Assembly: GCA_013398055.1 (NCBI GenBank)
Contig: VZRS01014304.1
Span: 552,240 to 616,239, forward strand
Length of the DNA: 64,000 nucleotides
Direction: 5' to 3'
From: Ifrita kowaldi
Taxonomy: Eukaryota; Chordata; Aves; Passeriformes; Cinclosomatidae
The translations under genes and the position numbers were made by a program. The first letter of the stretch is position 1, and every line of letters starts with the position of its first letter. The notes under the pieces were generated by a model. That model was given only the letters and a program-made list of their open reading frames with translations, was not told where the DNA came from and did no database searches. Shown here piece by piece: positions 13,101-28,100 of the stretch.

Positions 13101-16100
13101 CCTTTTTCATTGTTTATTAAAAATCCTAAATAAATCATTAATAAGAACGTAACTTCCATAAATATTATTAATTCATTTCCATTTTTTCGTGGACATACCA
13201 CCTTATCATACTGATCAAGGCTAACAGGAATTAAGCTGGATAGACTATGCACGGACTCTCTCTCCGAAATCAAGTAAAATCCTACAACATCCACAGCATC
13301 AAGAAGAGTCTTTAGAATGCCAACAGCATCACAAAATACATCTCAAAACTATGATTATTAATATAACTATCAATATTATCATCATAACTATAATGATAAC
13401 AACTATTCCTAAATTTATGCTTGGAGTCACTATTGGCATTTCTAAGCAAAACTGCCATTAAATTTTAAGGGTTTCCGTATGGTGCAATGTTTGAAGAGTA
13501 AAACAAGGCTCCTCCATGCACTACATGTCAGGTACATCAAATACAGAAATCCTTCTGCATGCTGAAGAATGTGTCACTGTGAAAAAAAAAACAACCCTAA
13601 ACAGGTTTTCTTCTGCATAAGAACAGCAGAATTTATTTGTAATCTCATTTCCTGAGTGAGCTACTCTTATCCAATTGGTAAGAAGAAATAACAGTTTCAT
13701 GGATTCTGAATTCAAAACAGAATCAAGAGAAAGCACTGCAAAAGATTTATAAGGAAAATGGGTAACAAAAGTAAGACAAAGAATATTAAAACTACAGCTA
13801 ACGTAAAAAGAACAAAGCCAATTTCCATGTGACTTCAGGTAATGACTGACAGCATCAGTTTCTGGAGTATTCCTCAAAGTGGTGGTGCTGGTGGCTCCTC
13901 AAATTAAGGTGACTGATTAAACAATGCAAATTTTAAAACACAGCAAGACAACAAAACCTACTTATTTCTGAAAGGAAATTCATTGACTACAGTTCTGTAC
14001 CTGCTTTTCCAGCTATATAGTTTTCCAGGGAGCTACAAAGGCTCACGACATCCCCTACATCAGTGATGCAGTGAGGTCATAAGACTTTCCAAGAAAGCCA
14101 TTAAAATAATGACACCTGGCCAGGCAGGCTGAGCTGCTGAATGCCCCCTCCCAACTCAGGTGGAATGTCCAAGCACAGCAATGTGCCTTATGGATTCAAT
14201 GCTGCATAGATCACTACTATTTTGCCAGAGTTCAGTTGTTATAGAAATACATGATTTATTTGACAGTGGACAGGTGATTTTATCCTATATACCACGAGAA
14301 ATGAAGAAAGTGCCTTAAAAGGAACAGTAATCCTCACCTCACAGCCACAGAGAGAGCTAAGTGAAACCTGTCATCTTCTAAGAGCTCCATCAGTATTGAT
14401 ATACACAGGAGAACAAATTAAGCCTGAATGTAGTTTTTCACTAGGTTTGATAACATTTGTAATGATTACGGTTTTTTAAACAGTATATTGGAAGGAATCA
14501 TGGATTTCCCCCTGTGGCTTCAGAATGACAACCAGCTGGTCTGTCAGCAGGGGGGAGCAGCTGAAGGTTGGAGAACCACTTACTGCACAGAAATCTACAA
14601 CAGAGCTGACAGAGCAACTAATTCTACCAAGAGGCTGCATTCTCTCCATGGCATCCTAACACCCAGTGTCACTTAGAATTTCCCCTCTGCAGATGCTTGT
14701 TGAGCCAAGTGCTGTAACAACATATGGAAGATTTTACAGACTAAGTCTCTACAAGCTCTTCCTCTTACATAGTTTTATTACTCCTTGATAGTCTCCAAGG
14801 ATACAAGAAACACATGGCAAAGCTTCCAAAATATGTAGCTATGGCAGCCCTTGTTTTATAACTCTCTCATGCCAGGTCTCCTCTGAACAGCAAATAAGCA
14901 AATATGCCTCCCATTACAGTGGATGGTGGGCTGCCTGGATTAAAATAGCTGTCATGAAAGGAGTTCTGAACTTCCCTTTTGACCACCAATGACTCAATAC
15001 AGTTCAGTTAAAAATGTGTGTCCAAATACTTTTGAATCCAAAAAATGTATGAGTGTTCATTTCTAAAGAACTGGATAAAGGTAAGGCTTTTAACATGATG
15101 GGAGGAAAACGTTTCCTCTTATCCTGAACTAATCTGGGACAGAAGAGATGACAAGATACTTCAGCTGCAAAAGGATTCAGTTCCTGAATTTTACTGATTT
15201 ACAAATAACTAGCTCACAACCTTTTCTAATAAGTCAAACAGGCTAGAAACTTCTGCACAGAAATATCTTTTCTGTCCACTAAGTCTTGGAGCTTTGTGGC
15301 TTCTGGTCTTTCTTCCAGACAAAAAAAGAGTAGATGCTAAAGTAGGTTTGGCATTCCTGTAAATTCAATTGCATTCCTCTTCAAGACTGTATCCCTTACA
15401 TTCCTGAACCTATTCATATATTTGGAGGTGTTTTGATAGGAACATGTTATTAACTGGGGCTGTATTAAGTGGCAGGAGAAATGTGATTTTGAAATATTCA
15501 TTATTTTTAGCACTACGTACTTACTTTAAATGCGGGAAGGTCATTGTGGCAAAATATGTGATTAAGTATCAAGATGCAAGGAAAAGCCAGCTACTAAGAT
15601 GGCACCATTTGATGTAATACTCAGATGCAAAAGAGACATCCTCCTCTTTTCTGCCATACTGCTATAAAATCTTGTCTTATATAGTAAAATGAAATTTGAA
15701 TTTATGGACAAACCCCTATTTCATTCTCCAAAGTTCTTTAAGAAAACAACAGTCATATTGATGATACTGGAATATCCCAGTTAAACAGATGCAGACTCAA
15801 AACATAAATGAAATCAATATTGTAATCCCAATTTGTTAAAGCTGTCAAGATTTCCATGACATTTGCATTAATTCTAGACACCTCAAAGGAATTACAATGG
15901 AAGTTCTGAATATGAAGTATTTTATAAGCATCTATTTATGGAAGAGCAAATATTGTGCCTATTGCAGAATCAGTGTTTTCTACCTCTTGCCTATGTAAAT
16001 GGAAGAAAAACAGGGAACTAAAGAAGAACAATTCTGGAGGACATGATGGGAAAACAGATTGATTAATGACAAAATCTTCTCTTTCCCCTTTCTTCAAAAA

Positions 16101-19100
16101 TTTGTCAACTGGACTGTAACTGATATGTAGTAATATTAAATGAGACAAACAAAGGAAGGGAGAAGCCAAGAAAATAACTCTGAGTCCGAGCCTTCTTGTC
16201 ACGTTTACATAACTGCATATATTGCAGAAAGAAAGGTAAGATTTTATACAAGTACTTCTAGTTTTCACTAGCATGTACATAGAAATAATTGTATGAATCA
16301 CTAAAAAAGATTTTATGTAAGATAATTAAATGGTAAGTATTACTGGTCATACTTTTAAATATGGAGCATTCTACTGAATGATATTACTTTTTTGTAAGAC
16401 TAGCAGAAAAAAGCTTAAGTGGAATTTATTAATATCACAAGTCTTCTTTGACTTGCAATTAATGAGATATATGCAAAATATCAATAAGAACAACACATTA
16501 TTGTATTCAAAATATACGATTTTTCTGAAGAATGTAGATAATTAAGGTGATTAACTTGTATTGTAACATCACAGTGAGGAATGTGAAAAGATTACACCCT
16601 GAAAAGATTACATTAGCAGCCCCTATATTCTTTTCTTTCCAAATTTAGACATAAACCTCAATTCCTCAGCTCCTTACACATGCTCTTCCTGTAGAGATGA
16701 ATTTTGAATGAATGGGGAATAGGATGGTCATGGCATAGATGTACAACACGTTTCAAAGGAAACAGATGCACTAAAAGCAGCACTGTGTCTTCATGCATTT
16801 GTGCATACACAGACTTCAATCAATAAAAAGTTCTGGTAAGCATGGATGGATGGCCATTTTCAGCTTCTGTCAAGTCCACAACAGGAACATAGGATTGCCA
16901 CTGCTGGGAACAAAGGCAATGCCCTATATTTGCTACTGTCAAAACACAGCACAGACTTCTTTTATATTTCAGCTGAACTCTGGTTGAAGACTGGAACAAA
17001 AAACGGAAATTGTTTCTTTACAGGTAATCAATGTTCTAAAAAAACATATGGAATCTGTACTCAGACTTCATGCCCCAAAAATCCAGATTAAGTGCCTAGG
17101 AATGTATAACAAATTTCCATTATTTTAGAGACGTACAGTGTTCTGGCAGGGATGTTAAAAGCCAGGAATTTTTCAGATTTTCCAGGCATGTTCTAGGGTA
17201 AGAAATTTGACACTTCTGTCTCTACTTCTCTTTAGAGAAAATGACAATAAATGAGAAATTGAACATGTTAAAAATTTTAATTAGTATTGAAAAAATGCCT
17301 TCGAAGGGGAAAAGCTCGAAATAAATGCCAATATTAAATACTCCAAAGCTCAGTATAGACAGAAGAAATAGACAGCATTTTAATAATTTAATAATATACA
17401 AATAATTCCCTTTTGTTTAATCAAATTTTCTCCGGCTGATCAGAGGTTATCACGCTTTCTCAGTGTTTTAGTATCAACACCAATTCCCACAGTATAAGCA
17501 AACTTCCATAACTTAACTTAGTAACTATCTGCATGCCTTATGTAGGAAAGAACGGCCCCTAAAATGAGGAAATAATACAGCTCCTTACAGATGCTGCTTA
17601 GAATCATGAACAAATAGTACATAAACAAATTATTAGCAAACTATAATGAGATTGTGAAAACAAGAAAGGTTTGTTGCTAATCACATACCCGCCTTTAATA
17701 TAGTCAAGGAATGAAACTTCTGTTTCAATTAGGAAGGAAAGCAATGTTACCTGAAAGCAAATAAAAGAGAGTCAGACATGAATTGTGTGTTTCCCAGTTG
17801 AACAAGTAGAGACATAAGCACAATGTTTTTCGAGCTCTGTCCTTAGGATGTAATTTCCTACAGTATTAAGGGAAAAAAGAAGATTAAAAAAAGATATTAA
17901 GTAATTTCAGTAGGCAGTTCTTGAAAGGGAACAGACGAATTGAGAAGTCTATAATTGCCTTCTTTTTTTTTTTATTTAAGGAAAAGGTAAGGGGCAGAAA
18001 ATTGTATTCCAGAGCAGGTTACCACATGCATATTTCCTAATCTCTGTGTACCACACCTACAATTGAATATGACAGGGTACATGATAACGCATCTATCCTA
18101 TGAGCACTTCAACACTGTTTAAAGAACTCAATTACAATTATTTATGTAATTACTCATCTCACAAAAAAGGCAGTATTGAGCATTGATGCAAGTCCAGAAT
18201 GCAAAAGTGTAGTAAAGTATACACATATATGAAATATTTTAAAAAAATTTTTAAGTAGAATATATATAAATACAAAGATAAGAAATTTCTGCAGTCACAG
18301 ATTTTATCATTCAGAAATCATATAGATCCAAAAGACAGAGAATCTAAAGGTGTTACTGGCATTTTCAGCAATCAAGTCACAGAAGTATGAACTCAAGTGG
18401 AAAAGATCCAGCATTTAAGATCTTCCTATACCGTGCAACATTTATGAAGCAAAGAATTAGAATTATTTTATTTACATAAACTCTCTCACAATATAAGTGC
18501 AGCAAGCAGTCAGTGAAAACTGCTTAAGTAACTACTCAAAGCAAATCCACTGATAATGATACAAGGAATAAAAATGGAATGGAAGTCTATCACAAAATTT
18601 TGCCTCCACCTGCAGCAAAGTATGAAAATTGAAAATACTCCTATGTTGTAAACTTAGAATGAGATTACAGGTAGTAATCTTCTAGGTAGTCTTCTATCCT
18701 ACTTCCTTTGTCACAGCTCTCTGTGATTGAGTGATTAGCTAAGCTTAAAACCAATAAATTACCCTTTTAGTTGAGAACAGAAGACCATAACAACATTCTA
18801 CCAGGCTATCAGTAGCACAGTCTTGCAAAAAAGACCAAAATTTTTATGCATTTTCCCACTGGACACAGTAATATTAATGGTTCATCTGTTCTTACAGCTG
18901 GTCATCTTGTTCCTAATCAATTTAAGCAAATATTTTCACTGCATTTGATTTTAAAAGTCAGAAAACGGAAACAAGCAACTCCCAAAGTGGCCGAAGTGTT
19001 TACTTACAAATACACATTGACTACCAATGCTTCAAGTTCTATGCAGTGAATTTGACATTTCACTACTAGGCTTTGTTTAAAAGTAACCATGTATTCTGAA

Positions 19101-22100
19101 ACACTTCTGCCTAGTATGTAACTTGACCGTCTGAATTTAAAATGACCCCTTAAGTAATAATAAATTGAGATGTGCACTGTATGTACATAGTCCTTAAATG
19201 AAGCAGTGTGATAGAAGTCAGTGATTTATATCCACTTTAAGTTCTCCAGAACTCTACCTCCTATTAATGAAAAATATGGTCTCGGTACCTGGCTTAAAAA
19301 TTTAAAAATTTGTGGGATAAAGAATATCTCAGGTAAATGATGAGGAGAAGAAAAACAAAACTGCAGGCAAACACATAAGGAAGTGACCATGTGGAGAAGC
19401 ATAAGGGAAGCCTGAAGGACTACTAGAAGTAAGGGCAAATGGGGACAGAGAATGACTTGATACCAAAAATAATTTACAAAACCAACAGAAGAGACACTAG
19501 TAAAGCAGGAAAAAAAGAAAGAAAATTGCTAACAACTGTTTATTGGAAATTTTGACGTAACTGAAGTAAAGAACAACAAGACACAGTTGATTTTGCCTGT
19601 TCAAACATGAGTAAAGTATGTTTTTTTCAAATACAGACAGATACCTGTGAAGATGTTAAAATATTTTAAACCATAATCAACAGGAAAATTGAATGTGAAA
19701 ATACATTTTTTTGCCCTTCTGTACCCTAAGTCAGATTTCACACCTATAATTTTGAGTATACTTTTAGCACTGGTTGAAAATAACCACTCTGTAAGTTTCT
19801 GACTCACTAATTCAAAACAATTTTATTTTAATATGACAGACTTTAATGAAAGGAATATGCTAGCAAAGAATAAATTATCTAATGAATTAGATATTGTATT
19901 GTAAATTTTAATAGGCAAGCTGCTTCTGCCCATCTTTTATAATTTAAACCAGAGGTAGAAAAATAAGTGTTTATTTTCTGACTGATAAACAGACTTAGAC
20001 AAGAATGTGAGAATGCTGAAACATTCCTTCAAGGGTACTTTTCAGCTTGAAAGTGGCGCTACTGACTTCGGTGGAACTGTTCATGTGGAAAAACCCCACA
20101 TGGTGGATGTGTTTTTGGAAAACATCTCTTAACTGATCAGGTTTTCCAACACACAAATCCTCAACATTTATCTTCACTTTTTTGTAAATGATATTCTGAA
20201 CATCATGGATGCCAGGACATGGAAACTGAGCAAGAGCTGAAGGGAAATACTTGCATTGCTAGCAAATGGTTCATAAACATGAGAGCAGAACATGAATGCA
20301 AACCAAAAAAGACAAACTCTCATCCCAAACAATACTAACAGATCTTTCAACACAAATTTACAAAAACCTGTTGGTAATAAAAATTGCTGACTCTTTTTGG
20401 TTCAGCCACAATAAGCACACCAGCTTTTAATAATGCTAGATCAGCAGATAAATTTCAAATAAAATTTACTTTCAGAAGTGGAGGTATGTTTCAGATAAAA
20501 ATTAACACTGTCAGATCAATAATTTCAATTATTTGACTGAAATTTTGGTAGAACTCATTTTGGAAACCATTGGCAAATTAACAGCATGCTTGGATACCTT
20601 TTATATCAAACTCTCCAAATAAAATCTGAAAATAAATGGTGTAGTTAGTAGTTTATTGTGGCTTTGACAGAAGGTTCTGTTCTAATCCTGTTAAATTACA
20701 AGTCAACTACACTGTTTCAAGCGAAAAGAAAAACATCCAGTAACATAAAATGTATTTACTTACTGTTCCAGAATTAACATACTTTTTCTTTTTTCCTTTT
20801 TTCTTTGGATTTATTACCTAGAAACACAGATACAAACATTAAAGCAGTATGATCTAATATAAAGTTAAGTGTAAGGTATTTTCAATGCTGAAAGTATTCT
20901 ATTTTCAGTGGATTCTGAATGTATTCAGCATCCTGTTTACTGATGCATCTTGATGCTGGGATATGCACATGCTGAAAACCTGCAAATTTATCTTCATGGC
21001 AGCTGTCAGGTGAGCCAGTGCTGATACTCAGATTGGACTAATAAGGGATGGGGGCAACAGAGGCGAGAACATTCATTATATCTGAGTGCTCAGGGAAACA
21101 CTCTTTGAATTTTTACAAGATCCTGCATTTTTCTGCATTCCTGATTCCAGTGTTTCAGTGTATGGTGTCACTACTTCATCATCTCACAATGCATCTCTTC
21201 ACTATCCAGTTAATCTGTTTCCATCTGCTCCTCACATCACCTGAGAAACATGAGAGCTGTTCTACTCCCAGTTTCTGTACTTGGTGCAATGACAGGATCT
21301 GGCTGACAGGAAGATCAAATTTCATGAAATAAGTGATTTCATGAAAATGTTGAAGACCACCACCTGACTGGCATACAGGAGTTGTGGGGGGAGGTCTCAG
21401 TGTACTCCCCATACCCAGGAATCTTCATGGAACTGAACTACAAAGCATTAAACAGTTTTCTTGAATGTCTGGAACCCACACCTCTAACATTTCTCACTGT
21501 AGCCACCACTAAAAATTGTTTCACTTCTGAATAACTATCAAAGGCAAGTCTCAGTTAATTTTGTTACATACACATGAAAATGCACTCCTGCTTTTCCAGA
21601 AATGCACATGGGATTAGAAGCAAAACATTATTTTGTTAATTAGGTCATTCAACTATCTCCTATATAACTAAAAAATTCAAAGCCTTGTGGCTTACTGCCA
21701 AGTTTTACTGTAAACTACTCACAGATGTTCTGCAAATGATAAGGAATGAAAACATTCCCAACTGAAATCTTAGTCATCTATCTGGTATAAAATATTTAAA
21801 GAATTTTGCCTGAAAATGGGCACACTAGTAATACTTGTCTTCCAAAACTTTTCTCTCCCTAACCAAAATGAAATTACATTTAAAGACCCTATTCCTTGCA
21901 CAACACAGAACAGCTGTGAAACGTAAGGCAGGAAGAGATAACCGTGATTTGAGATCTTCCCAAAAAGGCTAAACAAGTGACTCACTCTTTCCCCCCACCC
22001 CACCCCGTATGCCACCCTGTTGTTACGCTGTAAATATTCTGCAAAGCTTTTACTCCTTTACACACGTGTAAGGCCATTAACACTTTAAAAACCCCAAGCA

Positions 22101-25100
22101 ACTCCTCCTCCTCCATTTAACAGAGACTGATGAGCAATAGATTAAATCTGTGTAATGGCGGCAATTAAACAATGCAGTAATTCTTGTTGAACCAAAATCT
22201 TAGCCAGAAAGTGACTCCTGCTGACATTTGCCCAGAAGAGGAAGATGAAGGTAACAGGCTGCCTGTCTGCCCTGTGGCAGTTCATTCACTGCTCTCCAGA
22301 ATTCAATGGGCAGGCCTGAATTAGCAGCATATTGCTTGCCAGCAGTCATTAAATGCCAAAGAGGAGATTCATTTGAACTTTCTGCTTCAGGTAACTTGAC
22401 AATTGGCTTCTTAGGAATTGCAAGGAACTGCACTAAAGCTTGGAGTCAAATGGGAAACAAGGTATCTCCTTGGGAGCAAAGATGAATTAAATGACAGCTT
22501 GTTTCTCGCCTATAATTCAAGGTACTATAATTATAATATTTATGTTTGATTTTTTGAATTTCAGATAACTTTAGAAATTAAACAATTTTTAGCCTCTGAA
22601 ATATTTACACCCCTGCAGGAATCTAGAAAGCTACATGAACTCTAGCCTGTTAAAAAAAGCTCAATTGCAAAGAGGTGGCTCTAGCAATATTCCTTATCTT
22701 TAAATATGGGACGCTCACTCACCTGCCTTGGGCTGGTTTGTAAAAGCAAAACATTTGAAAAATAATTTGCCCAGTACCTTTTGTTCTGATACTGTACAGA
22801 CTAATCAAGTAGAAGTAGTACCCAAGTATGGAGGACTGCAGTGTGAGGAGGCAAACATGAGAGGCTCAGGAAATGTACGATGTCACTGGGAGTATGATAC
22901 TAATACTATATTTAGGAAACTGAAAAATTACTTAAGATGTTATGACAGAATATTCCTGGTAGGGTAGGATTCATGTCAGTGATACAACAGGAGAGGACAT
23001 TTTCACTGCACACAGTAATCTGGTTATGACACTAGTCACAGGAAACTATTGTAAATTACTGTAACTCTGGGGTTGATCTTGGATCTAAGTCAGAAAAAAA
23101 TCCATGGCTTTCACTTATCTTTGTCCTGCTCTGCACAGCAGCACCTTTACTTATCATCAAAATAAAACTGCAGCACATACTTGGAGCAACCTCCATCCCT
23201 GCCTTCTTTACTGCTTATCTAAACCATTTTATTTGTTACCACCTATATTAGGGCTATGAAAACACTGAAGTTTAATGGCAGTAGTCTGAGACCAATTAAA
23301 AGATACCTTAAGGAATAACAAAGATCTGCACACCATACAGAAGCAAAAAAAAAACCCAGGTTATAGCCACACAGGCTCGTCTTCTCATTAGTGGCAAGAA
23401 TAGCTTTCCACTGTTTTCAATGTTTTCCACTGTTGTTTTCTCATTTATTTCCTGAGAGTGAGTAAATTCATAACACTTAATGCATAAACATTGAACTGAG
23501 ACTGTCCTCTTGACAACTCTCTGTAACTTGTTGTGAATTCTCCAATGAAATCATGGCTGTTTGAAAAATAAGATTTTCAAATCAAATGCACAACATTTAG
23601 GAATTTAAACATGTATTTTATCTATTTATGCAAAAGAAACACAGCCAGTATGAACTGACACCCAAGAAACAAGTAATGGCAACAGATATAATTTGCTTAA
23701 AAATCTTTATTACTCCCTCTGTTTCTGTTCACCCTATTAGTAATACAAATCTAAGAGTTCGAAAGCATTAGCTTAAATCTTTTTGATGGCTTTTGCTTAA
23801 CTTAGCTGCACAAGGAGGACTATATTATAAATCAGTCATTGACTCCAATGTAAGTTTATAGAATCTGAAAAAACAGAGCAGGCTACCAAAGACTATCACC
23901 ATTTCTCAGTGGATGACTGCTGGCACTACAGACTCTGAACTGTGTATGAGGCTGTATGAGAGAAAGGGAGTGATTGAAAGCATGAAAGGAGAACTTAAAC
24001 CAGAAAAGACCGGCCCTACCAATTTGTGTAACATGACATTGAACTTTTAAGGGGAAGACCCAAAGCTTATTTCAGCTTCTCTGTCTTCCCATCTGGGAAG
24101 AGAAAAGCAACCCACTGAGGCTACTCAGCTTATGGTATTATTGGAAAGCAGATCTTAACCCAACAGTAAAGCAGTGGTTATCAAGCTTCTCCTTTCTGAA
24201 TTCTATTCCTGCTCCAGGAATACATTAGGCACTCCTCTGCTGTCATTCCCATTTTAGAAACTGCCTGAACAGGGGCTGGCACGTTGCCCAGGAGCCACTG
24301 TGAGTACAGTGGCCAGAGGGAGTTGTAGCAGGTGAAGCATCCCTGAGAAAGGTGCCCAGGGTCTGGGAACTGGGGCACCGAAACCACAGAGCTTCCAGAA
24401 GTGACCGAGCTGCAGGTTTGTATCTCAGACAGGGACCTGGAATGGAAGAACTGCAGGGATGGGTGCCCCAGCTGTTGGCTACACAACTCCCAGCAGTCAC
24501 AAGGTCTGTTCCCATCCTCTGCTCTGCCCAGCTGAACTTTCCCCACTGATGGCCCAGGTTTTCCCAGCTGTGCCCAAACAAGGAGTTGTATTCCCTCTAC
24601 ACTCTGTCTCCACATCTGGCAAGCTATGAAGCTAACTGTTTTACCTTCCCTCCAATGGTAAACTACAACAGAAAGTCAAAGTTTTATGACTTTGTGACTT
24701 GCAAAACTTGTTTTTAAGAAATACAGCACAGTTCTAATTAAGTTATAAATATTAAAGCAAATTTAAATAAATCTGAATGTTGCAAGAAGATGAAAAATGG
24801 AAACCATCCATAGCAACATGAAATTTCTTTCTTGCTTTATTCATAATGAAATTTTTAAAAATCACCTCAAATATAAATCTCATTTTCTGAAATCAGCATG
24901 AATTCAAAAACATGTAAATCAAACAACTAAAAGGTTCAGTTATCATGCTAATACAGAATAAGCAAAGCATTCTGTAAGAAATACAGAGAGGAATACTCTA
25001 GGGTAAAGATATTCCTCATTACCCAGACTCAGAAGGGACCACCTCCCTTTCAGCTGGGAGATCAAGAAATTGCTTCTAAGATAAAGACTTTCCTTAAGAA

Positions 25101-28100
25101 ACGTATTTTGGAGGTGTACCTCTGCTTAAATGCTCTCCAGACTGCAAGGACTATTTGAGCAGGGAACAGAGGAAGCCATCCATACAGGCTATGGAACTTG
25201 GGCTCTGTTAGGGCTGTAGCACAGGAGGTGTATTAACCTTGGGTAACCACGGCACTGGAGAAAAATGTATATTGCTTAAACTGGAACCTTTCCCTCTCGT
25301 AACAGTTCTAACCTCGTATTTTCAAATCAGATAGTATATTTTGAAGGCAGAAATTCAAACAATAGTTCAATGACTGCCTACAAACATGTTGCAGCAAACA
25401 GGAAACATAAGCCACTCCAGACAGGACTGTCTCTGGGGAGCAAAAAAATCTGTAATGCTTAAACGTAATTTCTCCTTTAATTCTACAAGACACTGGAAAG
25501 CCTCCTTTCCCTATGGCTATAGACAAACACTGACAAGAGCTGAGCTAGAAAGATAGGATTCCTCTGATGAATCATGTTAAAAAGGTATGGGGGCATACAC
25601 AACCAGTTTAAGAGCCCTCTGCACTTAAAAAATCATCACCTTGGATCTTTACACTCGGTATTCAGGTGGATGTACGTTCCTCCACCAGGCTGGCTATGAA
25701 GGCTGAGTGCCTGTTGGTCAAAATATGCCTTTGCCAAATGTATACCTCATTAAGAAAATACCTTAATATTAACGATCACACTTCAGCAAATGTATCTCCT
25801 TATTAGTCTCTGGATTGAGAATTCAAAGTACTTATTCTATTTGCCTTCCTAACACCAAATATTCCTAGACTTACAGACTTTTGTCCATGAGTGGCATATC
25901 AGAACACTGAAACAGAGAGTCTCAGCACACAAAATTATCACTTGAAGCCCATCTCCCTAAGTTTTTCACTTTTAGCCTTCAAATCGCTTTCAAAATTGTA
26001 TTAACTTTGAAATTGTTTATTATCTAAAGGAAAAAGAAACAATAGAGGAAAGGACAACCATAATCAGGAATATGTAAAAGAGTAAGGAGAAAATGCAAGA
26101 ATTTAAAAATCAACTATCTAGCTGGAGAAGGAAGCAAGATAAAAAAAATAAGCTTGAAAAAAATAAGGTGAAAGAACTTAGAATCTGAAATTTAAAATCC
26201 CTCCTGCAGTGTTGATATGCTCAGATGAATGCTTCTGTGGCCCCAGGTTAGCATGACAATATTTACAGCCTTATAACTCAGGAACACCCCCCACACACAC
26301 CTTTTCTATGTAACAGATCAGAAGCACCAAGACTGCAAAACGACTTTTGCAACATGTATGCTGAGAGATATTTTTTCTGAAATTAAATGAAAAAGCTTTC
26401 AGAGAGAACATCATAGTATTGCTGTTGTGAAGTTGTGCACTACCTCATTTTTTTCCTTCCGTTAAACCAGTCTGCAAGTGCTTCATACATAAGGGCACTC
26501 AATAAAAAATCCCAAAAATGTGACTCTGTCAAACAACTGGGCTTGCCCCAAGTAACAAAACCAACTTTTGTGACCTCTTATAGCATCAGATATTTCAGGG
26601 TTTGTAACAGCTCCTAGAAGCAATAAAAGGTATCAGAACAAGTTGTTCACATTTTGACAATTTTTGTGCAAAAACTGGTTTGAGACAAAGAGATGTTTAA
26701 TAATTATTAGTGTTAATTTTACAAATTGCATGTATTACTTCCTGCCAAGAAGTTTTATGTGATGTTTGAAAAGAAATAAGAACTATTTGATGATAATATG
26801 ATCATGATATTACATTACAATTACTCCTAACAATGTAATTTAGGAATGTGAAGTAAGAAGCTCAACCCCAAGCACCATGGTGCTCTTTTTTCAAAGCACA
26901 GGTAACACAAAATGGGGAAAAAAACTTCTTAGTCAAGACTCAGGAAGTCAAAATCAAGTCAAGTCATGATTCAGAAATCAAGTATATGCACAGTAATTTT
27001 GTCTTCCTGATTGCAGAACAGTCTGTAATATTCAGTATAACTTGCTTTGCTATCAGAGAGCAGGCAACCTTTCAAAGATTGGTCCTGCCCACTCTGCACA
27101 TCTCTGGAGCAAACAGATTCAGCATGGTGAGGTGTCTAGCTGTAACAACAGCTTATAAAAACTGTCCATCACAAATGGGAATTAATATAAACTGAGGCAC
27201 AGCAGAGTTGGACAAAAAATTGTTGGAGTAACTCTTGAATGGGATTCATTTCAGATGTACTTGGCAATGTCACCGTTAATTTAGGCACTTAGGTTCTTGC
27301 TATGATCACTAAGTTTATAGGCACCACCAACTGGCAATTTATTCCAGGCAGGATGTATTCAATCAGGCTATTTTCCCCTGTAAGCCACTGAAGTAGCTTA
27401 AATTATTAGTTCAGTCTACTTGTCTGATTTTTGCATTGTCTGAAGTCACATGAGATGAGTGCTGTCTCATCTTTGACAGGAATTTAACATGCAAGATGTC
27501 AGTGCTCAGTCTGCTTCTAAATTCAAAAAAGACAAAGCAAAAGGCAAAAAAAATTCATACCATTAGAATAAAAAGGGAAACATGTAAATGGTATCCTTCA
27601 CTTTTTGTTTTTTAGATATTAATTGTATAGGTATTCAGACTGATGTGAGCAAACACAGATAATAACTGAAACTGTTTGAGAGTGAAGAGGCTAATGACTG
27701 CCTAAAATCCACAGTATGTTCAAGATTTCACTCAGACTTGCAGTTACTTAATGTTATTTGTCAGATTTCTTCCTTTTCTTTTTAATCTTACAGATTTTGG
27801 ACAAAGTGAGACCACACATGGAGTTTGATAGCTTGATAAAATATAACCCTTATTTTTTATTAACTTGGCAATATGATTTAGCTTTTCACTGCTAGCTTAC
27901 TTTCAAAAAATGTGGTTTATACACAGAAGTACCAATATATAAAATTTTTAAGGATTTGCCAAATCTCATTGAGAAAAGAATGTTAATAGACATTCTAACA
28001 GGGATGCAATGATTTTTTGCTAGTATGCCTTTTTAAATTTAAATACACTTATTTTAATTGCTAGAATATGTTACTTTGTCTCTCCAGGGAATATCTGATC

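Noticed and set aside
22200..22433. 77-codon minus-strand frame inside the candidate conserved block, considered as an alternative CPNE8 exon.
   Set aside because: The translation has no copine similarity, and the block's features fit noncoding regulatory sequence at least as well.
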